Below, in pieces: positions 26,272 through 33,873 of a DNA stretch of 45,921 bases (position 1 is its first letter; the number at the start of each line of letters is the position of its first letter). The stretch is from an uncultured Bacilli bacterium (GTDB lineage Bacteria > Bacillota_I > Bacilli_A > RF39 > UBA660): positions 1 through 45,921 of the forward strand of contig CANRCZ010000009.1 in NCBI GenBank assembly GCA_947629265.1. Reading direction: 5' to 3'. Position numbers and translations under genes: made by a program. The notes below the pieces were generated by a model. The model did not search any database and was not told the DNA's origin. It saw nothing but the letters and a program-made list of their open reading frames with translations.

Positions 26272-28155
26272 TTATCCTAATTTTCCATAAACATAATCTA
26301 AAGCTTGTTTAACATTCGTTACACCACTACCTGCAGTAGTATTAGTATAAGTGACATTAGCTGAGTCATAGAATATCTTTAGTAAAGTTGCATTTGATGT
26401 TCCTGTATAATTTTTTTCATCATATGTTATAGCTTTTAAAGTTGCATTGTTTTCGGTAGGTGTGTCATAGGTTATTTCAATTGGACCATCAACTTTATAC
26501 CATTTATCAGGTTCTAAGTTTTTAGTACCACTTTCTAATTTTTTACAACTATCAATATTAGGGGTATTAGTATCATTATTATTTTCACATATTACGTCTA
26601 CATCCTTATTAGTAGTACCAGTTTTTGTTGTCAATATATAATGATTTGGATTGTCTATGTCTGTAGCAAACGTTATTCCAACAGTTTCCTTGATTACAAA
26701 ACCACCTATAGCCTCAGTTGGGGTTTTAGTTGATGTAAATTGTGGATTTGTAACCTCTTTTGTTGCAGTACTACCAGACTTGCAAACTCCTTGGTTTCCT
26801 ACTAAATCAGCTGCACATATCTCGTAGTAGTATGTGGTTTTTTGATCCAATCCAGTTATACTACAAGAGAAATTACCAGATACAACTCCATCTTTATCAA
26901 GATTATTTTGACTTGTTCCATACTTACAAGTTGGTGTAGCAACACCAGACTCACCATCGGTTGCTGTAAAAGTGAATAATAAACTATTTGTTTTTTGAGT
27001 AACTGCTACATCACTTAAATTTGGAGCAGTTGTATCTATTTTAGAAACAACATAATCAGATGTTCCACTATAATTTTTACCATCATATGTACTAGCTCTT
27101 AAGGTGGCTGTTTCAGTTGCTTGTACATCATATGTAATACTTAAATTTGCATCTTTAGGTATTTCATACCACTGATTAGCTACTAAATCATTTGTACCAC
27201 CATTTTCGATATCACTACAACTAGCAACATTTGGAGTATTTGTTTCTTGAATAGTTTCACACTTTTTCGTAACTTTTATATTACTCTTACCATTTCTTGT
27301 TGTCATAACATAATTAAGAGCTGTATCTGGAGTAGCATCATCAGCATATTGAACATTAATTTTTTGAGATTTAAAGTATCCATTTTGATCTGTTGCTGGA
27401 ACGCCCTCAAATGTAAATTTCGGATTATCTATTTCTCTAGTTTTTAAATTCACTGTTGTTTCTGAATCTATATTATTTCCATTTACAACTTTAATCTCTA
27501 ATTTATAACTATGATTACTATCTAGTTCGTCAAATGATAAAGTTGCTGTTTCTATAGATTTATCACCATCATAACTTTTTTCTTCTGACTCAATCACTTT
27601 TTCTTCACTTGTTACATCTGTAAGCTTATATGTCATCTTTTTGATATTTGACTCTGCATCTTTTAAATCAAGAGTAACTATGATATCCTTTGATGTCTCT
27701 CTTATAACTTTAACATCAATTTCGGCTGGTGTATAATCAAGTGAATCACAATCTTTTTTAATATCTAAGTTATTTCTAGTACCTAAAGCACAATACTCAC
27801 CATTTCTAATAAAGTTGGCTAAGATGTCACCACCATTTGACTTAATACTACCACTTAGTGGTACTGTACCTTTAACATCTAGTGCATGACCATTGGCAGA
27901 GCAAGTTTCACCGTTACATAAAAACTCAACATCTTCACTACCAGTATTTTCACTAGCTAGATAAATATCAGCTGCTTCCATTAAACCATAAACGCTGTTT
28001 CTAAAGGCTCCCTTTCTAGCTTTTTCAATGATACTTAATACTGTTGGTACAGCTATCATTGCTATTATTGCTAAAATTACGATTACCGCTAATAATTCAA
28101 TCAATGTAAATCCGGACTTTTTCGTACTTTTAGTCTTCAAACCATACATTTGCAT
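26272..28155 (-). CDS. Large type IV pilin-like surface protein with repeated beta domains, copy 2
   Basis: A paralogue of the 23777-25666 protein with the same plan: prepilin signal KSGFTLIELLAVIVILAIIA, pilin helix, tandem Cys-containing beta domains and the C-terminal motif VTYTNT...VKQALDYVYGKL. The first 120 or so residues and the last 45 are strongly conserved between the copies, while the middle is diverged, as expected for exposed and variable domains. The frame opens with a GTG, but ATG 28155 is better spaced from the GAGAGG ribosome site. Confidence 0.75.
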   Translation of the reverse strand: MQMYGLKTKSTKKSGFTLIELLAVIVILAIIAMIAVPTVLSIIEKARKGAFRNSVYGLMEAADIYLASENTGSEDVEFLCNGETCSANGHALDVKGTVPLSGSIKSNGGDILANFIRNGEYCALGTRNNLDIKKDCDSLDYTPAEIDVKVIRETSKDIIVTLDLKDAESNIKKMTYKLTDVTSEEKVIESEEKSYDGDKSIETATLSFDELDSNHSYKLEIKVVNGNNIDSETTVNLKTREIDNPKFTFEGVPATDQNGYFKSQKINVQYADDATPDTALNYVMTTRNGKSNIKVTKKCETIQETNTPNVASCSDIENGGTNDLVANQWYEIPKDANLSITYDVQATETATLRASTYDGKNYSGTSDYVVSKIDTTAPNLSDVAVTQKTNSLLFTFTATDGESGVATPTCKYGTSQNNLDKDGVVSGNFSCSITGLDQKTTYYYEICAADLVGNQGVCKSGSTATKEVTNPQFTSTKTPTEAIGGFVIKETVGITFATDIDNPNHYILTTKTGTTNKDVDVICENNNDTNTPNIDSCKKLESGTKNLEPDKWYKVDGPIEITYDTPTENNATLKAITYDEKNYTGTSNATLLKIFYDSANVTYTNTTAGSGVTNVKQALDYVYGKLG

Positions 28156-28222
28156 CACTTTACCTCTCTTCTATCATATAATTATAGTCTATCATTAACT
28201 AACAATTAATGCAATATATTTT

Positions 28223-30442
28223 TTAATCTTCATCATTTTCAATATCTATTAGTATCTCTCTAGGTTTAGATCCTACACTAGGTCCTACAATTCCTCTTTC
28301 TTCTAATAGATCCATCGCTCTGGCTGCTCTATTAAAACCAATCTTAAATCTTCTTTGTAAAGAAGATGTACTAGCTTTCTTCGTCTGTTTAATAAATTCA
28401 ACCATATCATTGTATAAAGGTTCCTCAGTAGCATCCATATCTTCAACCATCGTCGTTGTTTTACCCTCTTCTCTATCTTCTAGCAAATGTTCATTATATT
28501 GAGCTTTTTGTTCTTTGATAGTATGTTCAACAACCCTTTTAATTTCATTATCATCAAGGAAAGTACCTTGAACACGAATAGGGATATTTTCACCTTGAGG
28601 TTTAAATAACATATCACCTTTACCTAATAATTTTTCAGCGCCTGTCATATCCAAAATCGTTCTAGAGTCAATATTAGATGCAACCGCAAACGATATACGT
28701 GATGGTATATTAGCTTTTACAACACCAGTAATAACATCCGTACTTGGTCTTTGAGTTGCAACAATCAAGTGAATTCCAGCTGCTCTAGCCATCTGGGTTA
28801 TACGCATAATTGAGTCTTCAACCTCTTTAGCTGCTACTAACATAAGGTCTGCTAACTCATCGATAATTACGACAACAAAAGGTAATTTATGAAGCTTATT
28901 ATCGTTACTCCTATTTTTATTTTGCTCATCTACATATTCATTATACCCAGAAATATTTTTCGTTCCTGTCTGACTGAATAAATCATAACGATTTTCCATT
29001 TCAACAACGATATTTTTTAAAACTATATTAGCTTTTTTAGCATCGGTTACAACTGGTGTATATAAATGTGGAATACAATTATATATAGAAAGTTCAACCT
29101 TTTTAGGATCGACTAGTACAAGTTTTACCTCATCAGGTCGAGCCCGCATTAGAATAGATATGATAATACTATTAATACATACTGATTTACCACTACCAGT
29201 TGAACCAGCGACTAAAAGATGGGGTGTTTTATTAATTTCCATATATACTGGTCTACCCATGATATCGCGACCTAAAGTTACTAGTAATTTAGAATTTTTA
29301 AGTTTAGGTGGGATAACCTCTAAAAGTTCTCTAACACTGACCATCGATGATACTTTGTTAGGAATTTCAATACCGATTGTGGATTTTCCAGGAATAGGTG
29401 CTTCAATTCTGACATCTTTAGCTGCTAAAGCTAGAGCGATCTCTTTATTTAAACTAGCGATTTTGCTAACTTTAGTACCTGATTTAATACTAATTTCATA
29501 TTGTGTAACAGCAGGTCCTATATTATAATTAATAACCTCACCTACAATATTGAAATCTTTTAAAACTTGTTCGATGATTTTTTTGTTATTTTCAATAGTT
29601 TCTTTACTTTCACTGTTTTTGCTATTTTTAGATGGTAATTTCAATAAAGATATAGGTGGATATACATAATTTTTATCTTTAATTTCTACCTCTTCTTTTT
29701 CTACAATCTCTTCTTCTTTAGGTTCGATAGTAGGTGCTGGTTTTGATGTTTTAGCGAGTTTATTTAAATCTGATAAGGTTAAAACGATAGCTTTTTCTTC
29801 TTTAACCTCTTCTTCTTTTGGTTCTTCTCTTTCTACAGGAACTTTACTTTTTATATTATGATGCCAACTTTGAATTTTACCGGTAACTTTTTTAAAGATA
29901 TCGATAATAGAAGAATCGGTAAGCATCATAATTCCACCTAGTAATAAAGCGAATGTTACAATAATTGTACCAGATGTCGCTAGTAAAGAATTAAGTAATG
30001 AGGCAAAAAAGGCTCCGATAATACCACCGCATAGGTTGCTGATATTCATAATTTCAACTTTATTTCCAACGCTATGCATAAAAATATTTACGGTTTCTTC
30101 AATAACATCTTTCATACCTGTTAAATCATTGCTAACTATGTATTTAACGTGAGATAGTGTTAGTATGCACAATATTATTATATATAAACCTATCAACCTT
30201 GAGTTTAAAAAATCAGGTGCTTGTCTTTTAACGATTAAATATATACCGATAAATATAAGTGCTAATAAGAGTAGTACATACCAAGTACCTGTTAAAAAGA
30301 CCGCGAAATTAGTTATAAAGATACCAACTGGACCAGCTTCGATAATTCCAATTAAAGCAGCGATTGAAATTAAAAGACCGATCAGTTCAATTTTATAGCT
30401 GTTATCTTTTTTAGGTTCTTTTTTTGTTTTCTTTTTTGCCAT
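28223..30442 (-). CDS. ftsK: DNA translocase FtsK/SpoIIIE
   Basis: This septal DNA pump clears chromosomes from the closing division site. Order: four to five N-terminal membrane helices (about 15-185), a charged low-complexity linker with many Glu and Lys (about 195-260), the motor with Walker A AGSTGSGKS (near residue 417) and Walker B VVVIIDELADLM, and a C-terminal winged-helix gamma domain (SSLQRRFKIGFNRAARAMDLLEERGIVG-type) that reads orientation sequences. The frame is open upstream to 30493, but that part crosses a terminator T run; the ATG at 30442 with GGAGG is the true start, giving 739 residues. Confidence 0.95.
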   Translation of the reverse strand: MAKKKTKKEPKKDNSYKIELIGLLISIAALIGIIEAGPVGIFITNFAVFLTGTWYVLLLLALIFIGIYLIVKRQAPDFLNSRLIGLYIIILCILTLSHVKYIVSNDLTGMKDVIEETVNIFMHSVGNKVEIMNISNLCGGIIGAFFASLLNSLLATSGTIIVTFALLLGGIMMLTDSSIIDIFKKVTGKIQSWHHNIKSKVPVEREEPKEEEVKEEKAIVLTLSDLNKLAKTSKPAPTIEPKEEEIVEKEEVEIKDKNYVYPPISLLKLPSKNSKNSESKETIENNKKIIEQVLKDFNIVGEVINYNIGPAVTQYEISIKSGTKVSKIASLNKEIALALAAKDVRIEAPIPGKSTIGIEIPNKVSSMVSVRELLEVIPPKLKNSKLLVTLGRDIMGRPVYMEINKTPHLLVAGSTGSGKSVCINSIIISILMRARPDEVKLVLVDPKKVELSIYNCIPHLYTPVVTDAKKANIVLKNIVVEMENRYDLFSQTGTKNISGYNEYVDEQNKNRSNDNKLHKLPFVVVIIDELADLMLVAAKEVEDSIMRITQMARAAGIHLIVATQRPSTDVITGVVKANIPSRISFAVASNIDSRTILDMTGAEKLLGKGDMLFKPQGENIPIRVQGTFLDDNEIKRVVEHTIKEQKAQYNEHLLEDREEGKTTTMVEDMDATEEPLYNDMVEFIKQTKKASTSSLQRRFKIGFNRAARAMDLLEERGIVGPSVGSKPREILIDIENDED

Positions 30443-30474
30443 AACACCTAGCCTCCATACTATAATTATAGCAA

Positions 30475-30635
30475 AAAAAAAGGTTAGGAGCAAGGTTTAA
30501 CGACAAAACCTGTTCTTCCAGGTGGGCATTACATATCAAGCTTTAGGATCCTTATAAAAATAAGTATTCAACACCGCATGATAATTAAATTCCCAAATCG
30601 TTATTTGTAGGTTTTTCTTTAGTCCTGCTCCTAAC
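30475..30635 (-). ncRNA. Structured small RNA of about 160 nt, possibly 6S-like
   Basis: The transcript would start at G 30635, seven bases after an extended -10 box, and end in a nine-T run (30473-30481). Its two ends pair: GTTAGGAGCA at the 5' end with TGCTCCTAAC at the 3' end, closing the RNA and forming the terminator stem. Inside are local hairpins: CAAAT/ATTTG, CTTAT/ATAAG and ACCTG/CAGGT around GAAGAA. No reading frame is present. It lacks the SRP RNA core, a tRNA-like end or CCA, so it is not SRP RNA or tmRNA. The closed rod with an internal bubble and the strong promoter suit 6S RNA, but I do not recognise a conserved 6S sequence. Confidence 0.6.
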
Positions 30636-30641
30636 AATTTA

Positions 30642-30650
30642 ATTATAACA
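30642..30650 (-). promoter_or_regulatory. Extended -10 promoter of the small RNA
   Basis: TGTTATAAT on the minus strand is a perfect extended -10 element seven bases before the paired 5' end of the RNA. No good -35 box is seen at the usual spacing. Confidence 0.7.
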
Positions 30651-30692
30651 TAGTTTTTTTATTTTGGATACTACTTTTGAATAATTTATAAA

Positions 30693-30716
30693 CAAAAAAT
30701 AGCAACTAAACGCTAT
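30693..30716 (-). terminator. Terminator at the end of the DGR transcript
   Basis: ATAGC (30699-30703) pairs with GCTAT (30712-30716), followed by six T on the minus strand. It would end the transcript that carries the target fragment, MutS-like, Avd and template repeat. Confidence 0.6.
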
Positions 30717-30922
30717 CTTTGTCAAAAAAGTCTTTAAGCCTACTCACTTTCATTTTCATTACTAACAAATAAAGCTATCTTTTTTGATTTTAAGTTTTAC
30801 CTAAGGAATAATACTTGTTCTCTACTTCTCTCATACATGACCTTAGTCATGTTATCCTCGAACCTTAGAGAGCTACAACTAAAACAACCTTAGTCATTTT
30901 AATATTTAAACTCTTAATTTGG
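30717..30922 (-). other. Untranslated tail downstream of the DGR template repeat; no reverse transcriptase
   Basis: This is the place where most DGRs have the reverse transcriptase gene. I find only short frames here and no YxDD or other RT motif. It holds two partial repeats: the template tail GTTGTAGCTCTCTA recurs at 30866-30879, 57 bases from the first copy (30923-30936), and a block ATGACTAAGGT appears twice (near 30840 and 30888). In the Bordetella phage DGR the spacer just after the template is needed to prime cDNA synthesis; this region may be its equivalent. Confidence 0.5.
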
Positions 30923-31036
30923 TAGAGAGCTACAACCGGCGAAAACCGAACGCATAGCTGTTGTTGTTGTTGTTGATGTTGCCCGTAGTGTTCACGTTAT
31001 ACAAGTTGCTGCTGCTGTTCGCAGTAGCCAGCCAAT
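30923..31036 (-). repeat. DGR template repeat (TR)
   Basis: Read on the minus strand this untranslated segment begins TTGGCTGGCTACTGCG and ends GGTTTTCGCCGGTTGTAG. It matches the flanks of the variable region in the target fragment at 32027-32126 and in genes A and B. Between the flanks it is a set of adenine-rich codons: AAC, three AGC, AAC, TTG, TAT, AAC, GTG, AAC, then GGC AAC ATC and five AAC in a row (30961-30975). This is the hallmark of a DGR template, in which A is copied to any base and AAC codons give most amino acids without stops. It lies 53 bases after the Avd gene, the usual position. A one-base gap near the end relative to the targets shows that it is not itself a coding copy. 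Confidence 0.85.
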
Positions 31037-31088
31037 TACAGTATTACACCCATACTACATACACCTATATAATAACTTATCATATATT

Positions 31089-31454
31089 TTAGGACTGTTG
31101 TTCTACATTTTGAGTATACTTGATCCACCCCATTATATATTTTAAGATATTATCTAATCTTTCACCAATCTGTAAATATTTTTTATGATTGATTATTTTC
31201 TTTTCATAACATAGATTTATTAAAAAGTCGATATATCTTACTGCACTTACTAATTCGCATTGTAATTCATACTTTTTATCTTTGTTTGTTGTTTCATTTG
31301 CCAAGTAACATTTTTTTAATAAATCATATATTTCATTGTTTAATTTATGTTTTAATTCTAAATCTCTTTTAGGAAAATTTTCTAAGTTGTTTTCTAGATA
31401 AACTATTAAGCTTTTTATACGGTTTATTACCTCAAATTTCTCTTGTTTTATCAA
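31089..31454 (-). CDS. avd: DGR accessory variability determinant (Avd)
   Basis: This 121-residue all-helical protein is predicted to form a four-helix bundle, basic overall. The C-terminal part, RYIDFLINLCYEKKIIN...LQIGERLDNILKYIMGWIKYTQ, carries the ending GWIK that is typical of Avd and its four-helix-bundle relatives. Avd forms a pentamer that binds nucleic acid and the DGR reverse transcriptase and is needed for cDNA synthesis. It starts at a TTG that overlaps the end of the MutS-like gene by 23 bases, so the two are coupled. The template repeat follows directly. Confidence 0.8.
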   Translation of the reverse strand: MIKQEKFEVINRIKSLIVYLENNLENFPKRDLELKHKLNNEIYDLLKKCYLANETTNKDKKYELQCELVSAVRYIDFLINLCYEKKIINHKKYLQIGERLDNILKYIMGWIKYTQNVEQQS

Positions 31455-31878
31455 TTAATTTACCTATATCTTTTAATAGTTTATCCATGAACTTTCTTTC
31501 AATATTTTGTTCTAAATATTGATTATATTCTTGTATTATATTTTTTCTTTTTACCTCTCTTTTGCCCTTTTCTAAGTAATGTTCATATTTATTTAATTTT
31601 TCATAGTCACATCGTTCTAGTTCGTCGTAGTTATCACGACTATCCAAAACGATATAATTTATGCTTTTTTGTTCTAATTTATTGGTTACTTTTGCAAGCA
31701 CATTACTAGGAAAACCACATAATTGGTAATTTGTTTTATCTACTATTTTATAACCACTTATATTACTGAGTACGTATGCGTCATTTTCTAGTATTTCATA
31801 AAAGGTTCCAGATTTTATTAATAAAACAAAATCTGGATGCACTTTCTTTATTTCATTATACACATTCAACATTGACAT
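31432..31878 (-). CDS. DGR-associated MutS-like protein (MutS N-terminal domain only)
   Basis: This 148-residue protein resembles only the mismatch-binding domain I of MutS: HPDFVLLIKSGTFYEILENDA parallels the MutS pattern in which a Phe-x-Glu element contacts a mismatch (here FYEI). It continues GYKIVD...YQLCGFP and YIVLDSRD. The lever, clamp and ATPase domains of MutS are absent. The last 55 residues are a charged helix pair. MutS-like proteins of this kind have been described as accessory genes of some DGRs. Start ATG 31878 with a GAGG site; overlaps Avd. Confidence 0.75.
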   Translation of the reverse strand: MSMLNVYNEIKKVHPDFVLLIKSGTFYEILENDAYVLSNISGYKIVDKTNYQLCGFPSNVLAKVTNKLEQKSINYIVLDSRDNYDELERCDYEKLNKYEHYLEKGKREVKRKNIIQEYNQYLEQNIERKFMDKLLKDIGKLIDKTREI

Positions 31879-31896
31879 ATTTTAACCTCATAATTG

Positions 31897-31931
31897 TCCG
31901 CCCGCTCGACTTTCAGCCTAGCTTGGGCGGA
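31897..31931 (-). other. GC-rich hairpin downstream of the variable repeat
   Basis: TCCGCCC pairs with GGGCGGA around a 21-base loop that can itself fold, with GAAA near its tip. There is no T tail, so it is not a typical terminator. A GC-rich hairpin with a GAAA loop shortly after the variable repeat is a known target-recognition element in the Bordetella phage DGR; here the distance from VR4 is about 95 bases. Confidence 0.5.
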
Positions 31932-31948
31932 TCTGTGTGAAATTATCA

Positions 31949-32126
31949 TCATGCTAATATCCAAGCATTTACGTTTCCGACTTTGTCTGTTCCTTTGCCA
32001 GTTGTAAGGACATTAGATTTTAGAACTACAACGGGCCGAAAACCCCACGAGTCGACGCTGTAGCCCATGCTGCCAGAGCTGCTCACGTACCACAAGTTGA
32101 TGCTGCCGTTTGCAGTAGCCAGCCAA
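31949..32126 (-). pseudogene. 3' fragment of a DGR target gene, cut by the integrated element
   Basis: Only the C-terminal 58 residues of a target protein remain: SWLATANGSINLWYVSS... through WGFRPVVVLKSNVLTTGKGTDKVGNVNAWILA and a stop at 31949. The sequence downstream of the variable region is very close to genes A and B. Upstream of TGGCTGGCT the sequence switches to the 3' end of the serine recombinase, in another frame. The signal peptide, coiled coil and middle domain are missing and should lie at the far end of the integrated element. An ATG at 32170 gives a longer frame, but that part is recombinase sequence. Confidence 0.8.
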
Positions 32127-33782
32127 CTTGTTTGTTCCTGATGACACGATTTCATTACCAGTAATTTCATACTTATATTCAGTACCTACTTTTAATACAA
32201 AATTTACAACATTAGGAATTATATTTCCATCATCATCTTTTACACCTACTATAATCTTTTCTACTAAATTATCAAAAATCTCTCTATCAAAATCATTTAT
32301 TGTCTTTTTGGTATCTAGTATTTTTTCTACCATTTCAAGTTGTTTCGAAACATTTTTATTATTTATAGTTATTTTTTCATACTCTTTTATTTGAATTGTT
32401 ATCTTCTTTAGTTGCTCATTGATTTCTTTTTCCTTTGAAACATAAGCATCCCTATTATCATAATCATCTAGTTTCATATCAATAAGATTAGATAATCTTT
32501 TTTCTAAAATTTCTTTTTCACTATTTAATTTAATTATTTTATTTTTAGTGTCATCATTATTTAATGTTTCTCTTATTGCATTTAGAAGTTTATCTCTTGT
32601 TTTATGTTTCTTCTCTATAATACTATTAAATATTTGAATAAACATCTCTTTTAGATTATCTTCTGTAATAAAAATTGAATCTTTACAATAATTATAATTT
32701 ATTCTTCTAGAACAAGCCCAGTAGATTTTACAAGTACCATCTTTTCTTTTTTCATTTTTTCTTCTAACATAGTTATTACCACATATACCACATTGTATTT
32801 TGCTACTAAAAGCATATCTCGTGCTATACTTATTGTTGTGACTTTTCCCATCTGGTAAAAAATGATTGCTCCGTTTATTATAAATTTCTTGGGTTTTATT
32901 CCAAACATCTCTTGATATAATAGCAATATGATGGTCTTTTGTATAATATCTTTCCCTTTCTCCAAAATTCACAATTCTTTTATGAGAAATTGGATCAAGA
33001 GAATAACTTTTTCCACTCATTAAATCTCCAACATATTTTTCATTTCTTAAAATGTTTCTTACTGTTGAAGGTATCCACTTTTTATCTTTAGGACTTGGTA
33101 TATTCATTTCATTTAATTTATTCGCTATAATAAGAGAACCATCACCACTTATATACCAATTAAATATTCTTCTTACTACCTCTGCTTGTTCTTCGTTAAT
33201 TGATATTGTTTTAGTAGCTTTGTCCCAGTCATACCCATAAGGATTTGCTAAAGAAATAAATTCTCCACGTTTCATTTTTGCTCTCACACCCATTTTTACA
33301 TTTTGGGAAATAGATTCACTTTCTGCCTGTGCAAACGCACTATAAAGAGTTAAAAACATTTCGCTATCTAATTCTAGAGTATGTATATTTTCTTTTTCAA
33401 AATATACATCTACATTATGTTCACGAAGCAATCTTACATACTTTAAAGTATCAAGTGTATTTCTAGCAAATCTTGAAATAGATTTTGCAATGATTATATC
33501 TATCTTACCATTCATAGCATCTTCAATCATTCGCATAAATTCAGTACGTTTTTTAACTTGTGTACCACTTATACCCTCATCAGCATATATTCCTCCAAAT
33601 TCCCAATCAGGATTAGATTTTATTTTATCGGTGTAATATTTTATTTGTGAATTATAACTTGTTTGTTGTTCTTCGCTATCTGTACTTACTCTACAATAAG
33701 CACAGACTCTTTTAATTATTTTTTTAATGGAATTTTTAACATTAGTTTTGAGATTAGCTGCAATAATCTCAACTTGTGCCAT
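32013..33782 (-). CDS. Large serine recombinase (integrase) of the conjugative element
   Basis: This 589-residue large serine integrase moves the element in and out of the chromosome. Catalytic domain: VCAYCRVSTDSEEQQ with nucleophile Ser33, DEGISGTQVKKRTEF and SISRFARNTLDTL. Then come a recombinase domain (NPYGYDWDKATKTI...), a zinc ribbon (CGICG...WACSRR...C, about 330-370) and a coiled coil (about 410-480). The family-like sequence ends near NEIVSSGTNK; the last 40 or so residues are the DGR variable repeat read in the wrong frame, so the natural C terminus and stop depend on the DNA at the insertion site. Start ATG 33782 with GAGAGG. Confidence 0.9.
   Translation of the reverse strand: MAQVEIIAANLKTNVKNSIKKIIKRVCAYCRVSTDSEEQQTSYNSQIKYYTDKIKSNPDWEFGGIYADEGISGTQVKKRTEFMRMIEDAMNGKIDIIIAKSISRFARNTLDTLKYVRLLREHNVDVYFEKENIHTLELDSEMFLTLYSAFAQAESESISQNVKMGVRAKMKRGEFISLANPYGYDWDKATKTISINEEQAEVVRRIFNWYISGDGSLIIANKLNEMNIPSPKDKKWIPSTVRNILRNEKYVGDLMSGKSYSLDPISHKRIVNFGERERYYTKDHHIAIISRDVWNKTQEIYNKRSNHFLPDGKSHNNKYSTRYAFSSKIQCGICGNNYVRRKNEKRKDGTCKIYWACSRRINYNYCKDSIFITEDNLKEMFIQIFNSIIEKKHKTRDKLLNAIRETLNNDDTKNKIIKLNSEKEILEKRLSNLIDMKLDDYDNRDAYVSKEKEINEQLKKITIQIKEYEKITINNKNVSKQLEMVEKILDTKKTINDFDREIFDNLVEKIIVGVKDDDGNIIPNVVNFVLKVGTEYKYEITGNEIVSSGTNKLAGYCKRQHQLVVREQLWQHGLQRRLVGFSARCSSKI
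32027..32126 (-). repeat. DGR variable repeat VR4, cis target of the template
   Basis: It shares TTGGCTGGCTACTGC at one end and GGTTTTCGG-CC-GTTGTAG at the other with the template. Between them most template AAC codons are changed to TAC, AGC, GGC, GTC or GAC (A changed to T, G or C), while TTG, GTG and GGC are kept. VR4 is two codons shorter and has several non-adenine differences (TAT to TGG, AGC to ATC), so drift or a different template ancestor must be allowed. Its codons are GC-rich compared with surrounding DNA. Confidence 0.7.
32117..32137. other. Element-chromosome junction (attL/attR) at the edge of VR4
   Basis: Homology with the other target genes and with the template ends abruptly at TTGGCTGGCT (32117-32126), and recombinase coding sequence begins just beyond it. 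The crossover must lie within or next to this block, which is also present in the template and in gene B (VR2). The other junction is outside the window, so the exact core cannot be set. Confidence 0.65.
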
Positions 33783-33873
33783 ACATACCTCTCTTTCTTC
33801 ATTTTTAATTATTTAGAACTTGCAGTCGTGTTCTCTATAATTATACCTTATTTTTGATAATCTCGTAACCCTT

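Noticed and set aside
30442-30493. Longer N terminus of FtsK from 30493
   Set aside because: The extra codons are translated from the terminator T run of the small RNA; the ATG at 30442 has a proper GGAGG site.
30475-30635. SRP RNA, tmRNA or RNase P RNA
   Set aside because: It lacks the SRP core, a tRNA-like end with CCA and the RNase P conserved blocks, and is too short for the last two.
30700-30930. Remnant of a DGR reverse transcriptase after the template
   Set aside because: Only short frames exist, for example one reading MKMKVSRLKDFFDKD, with no RT motif and too little space.
30840-30936. CRISPR repeat or tracrRNA: GTTGTAGCTCTCT resembles the start of some type II repeats
   Set aside because: There are only two copies, with different flanks and no spacer array, and no cas genes are near. 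The first copy is fully explained as the tail of the DGR template.
31949-32170. An independent 73-residue gene starting at ATG 32170
   Set aside because: Its first 15 residues are recombinase sequence in another frame, it has no ribosome site, and the rest is plainly the 3' end of a longer target gene.
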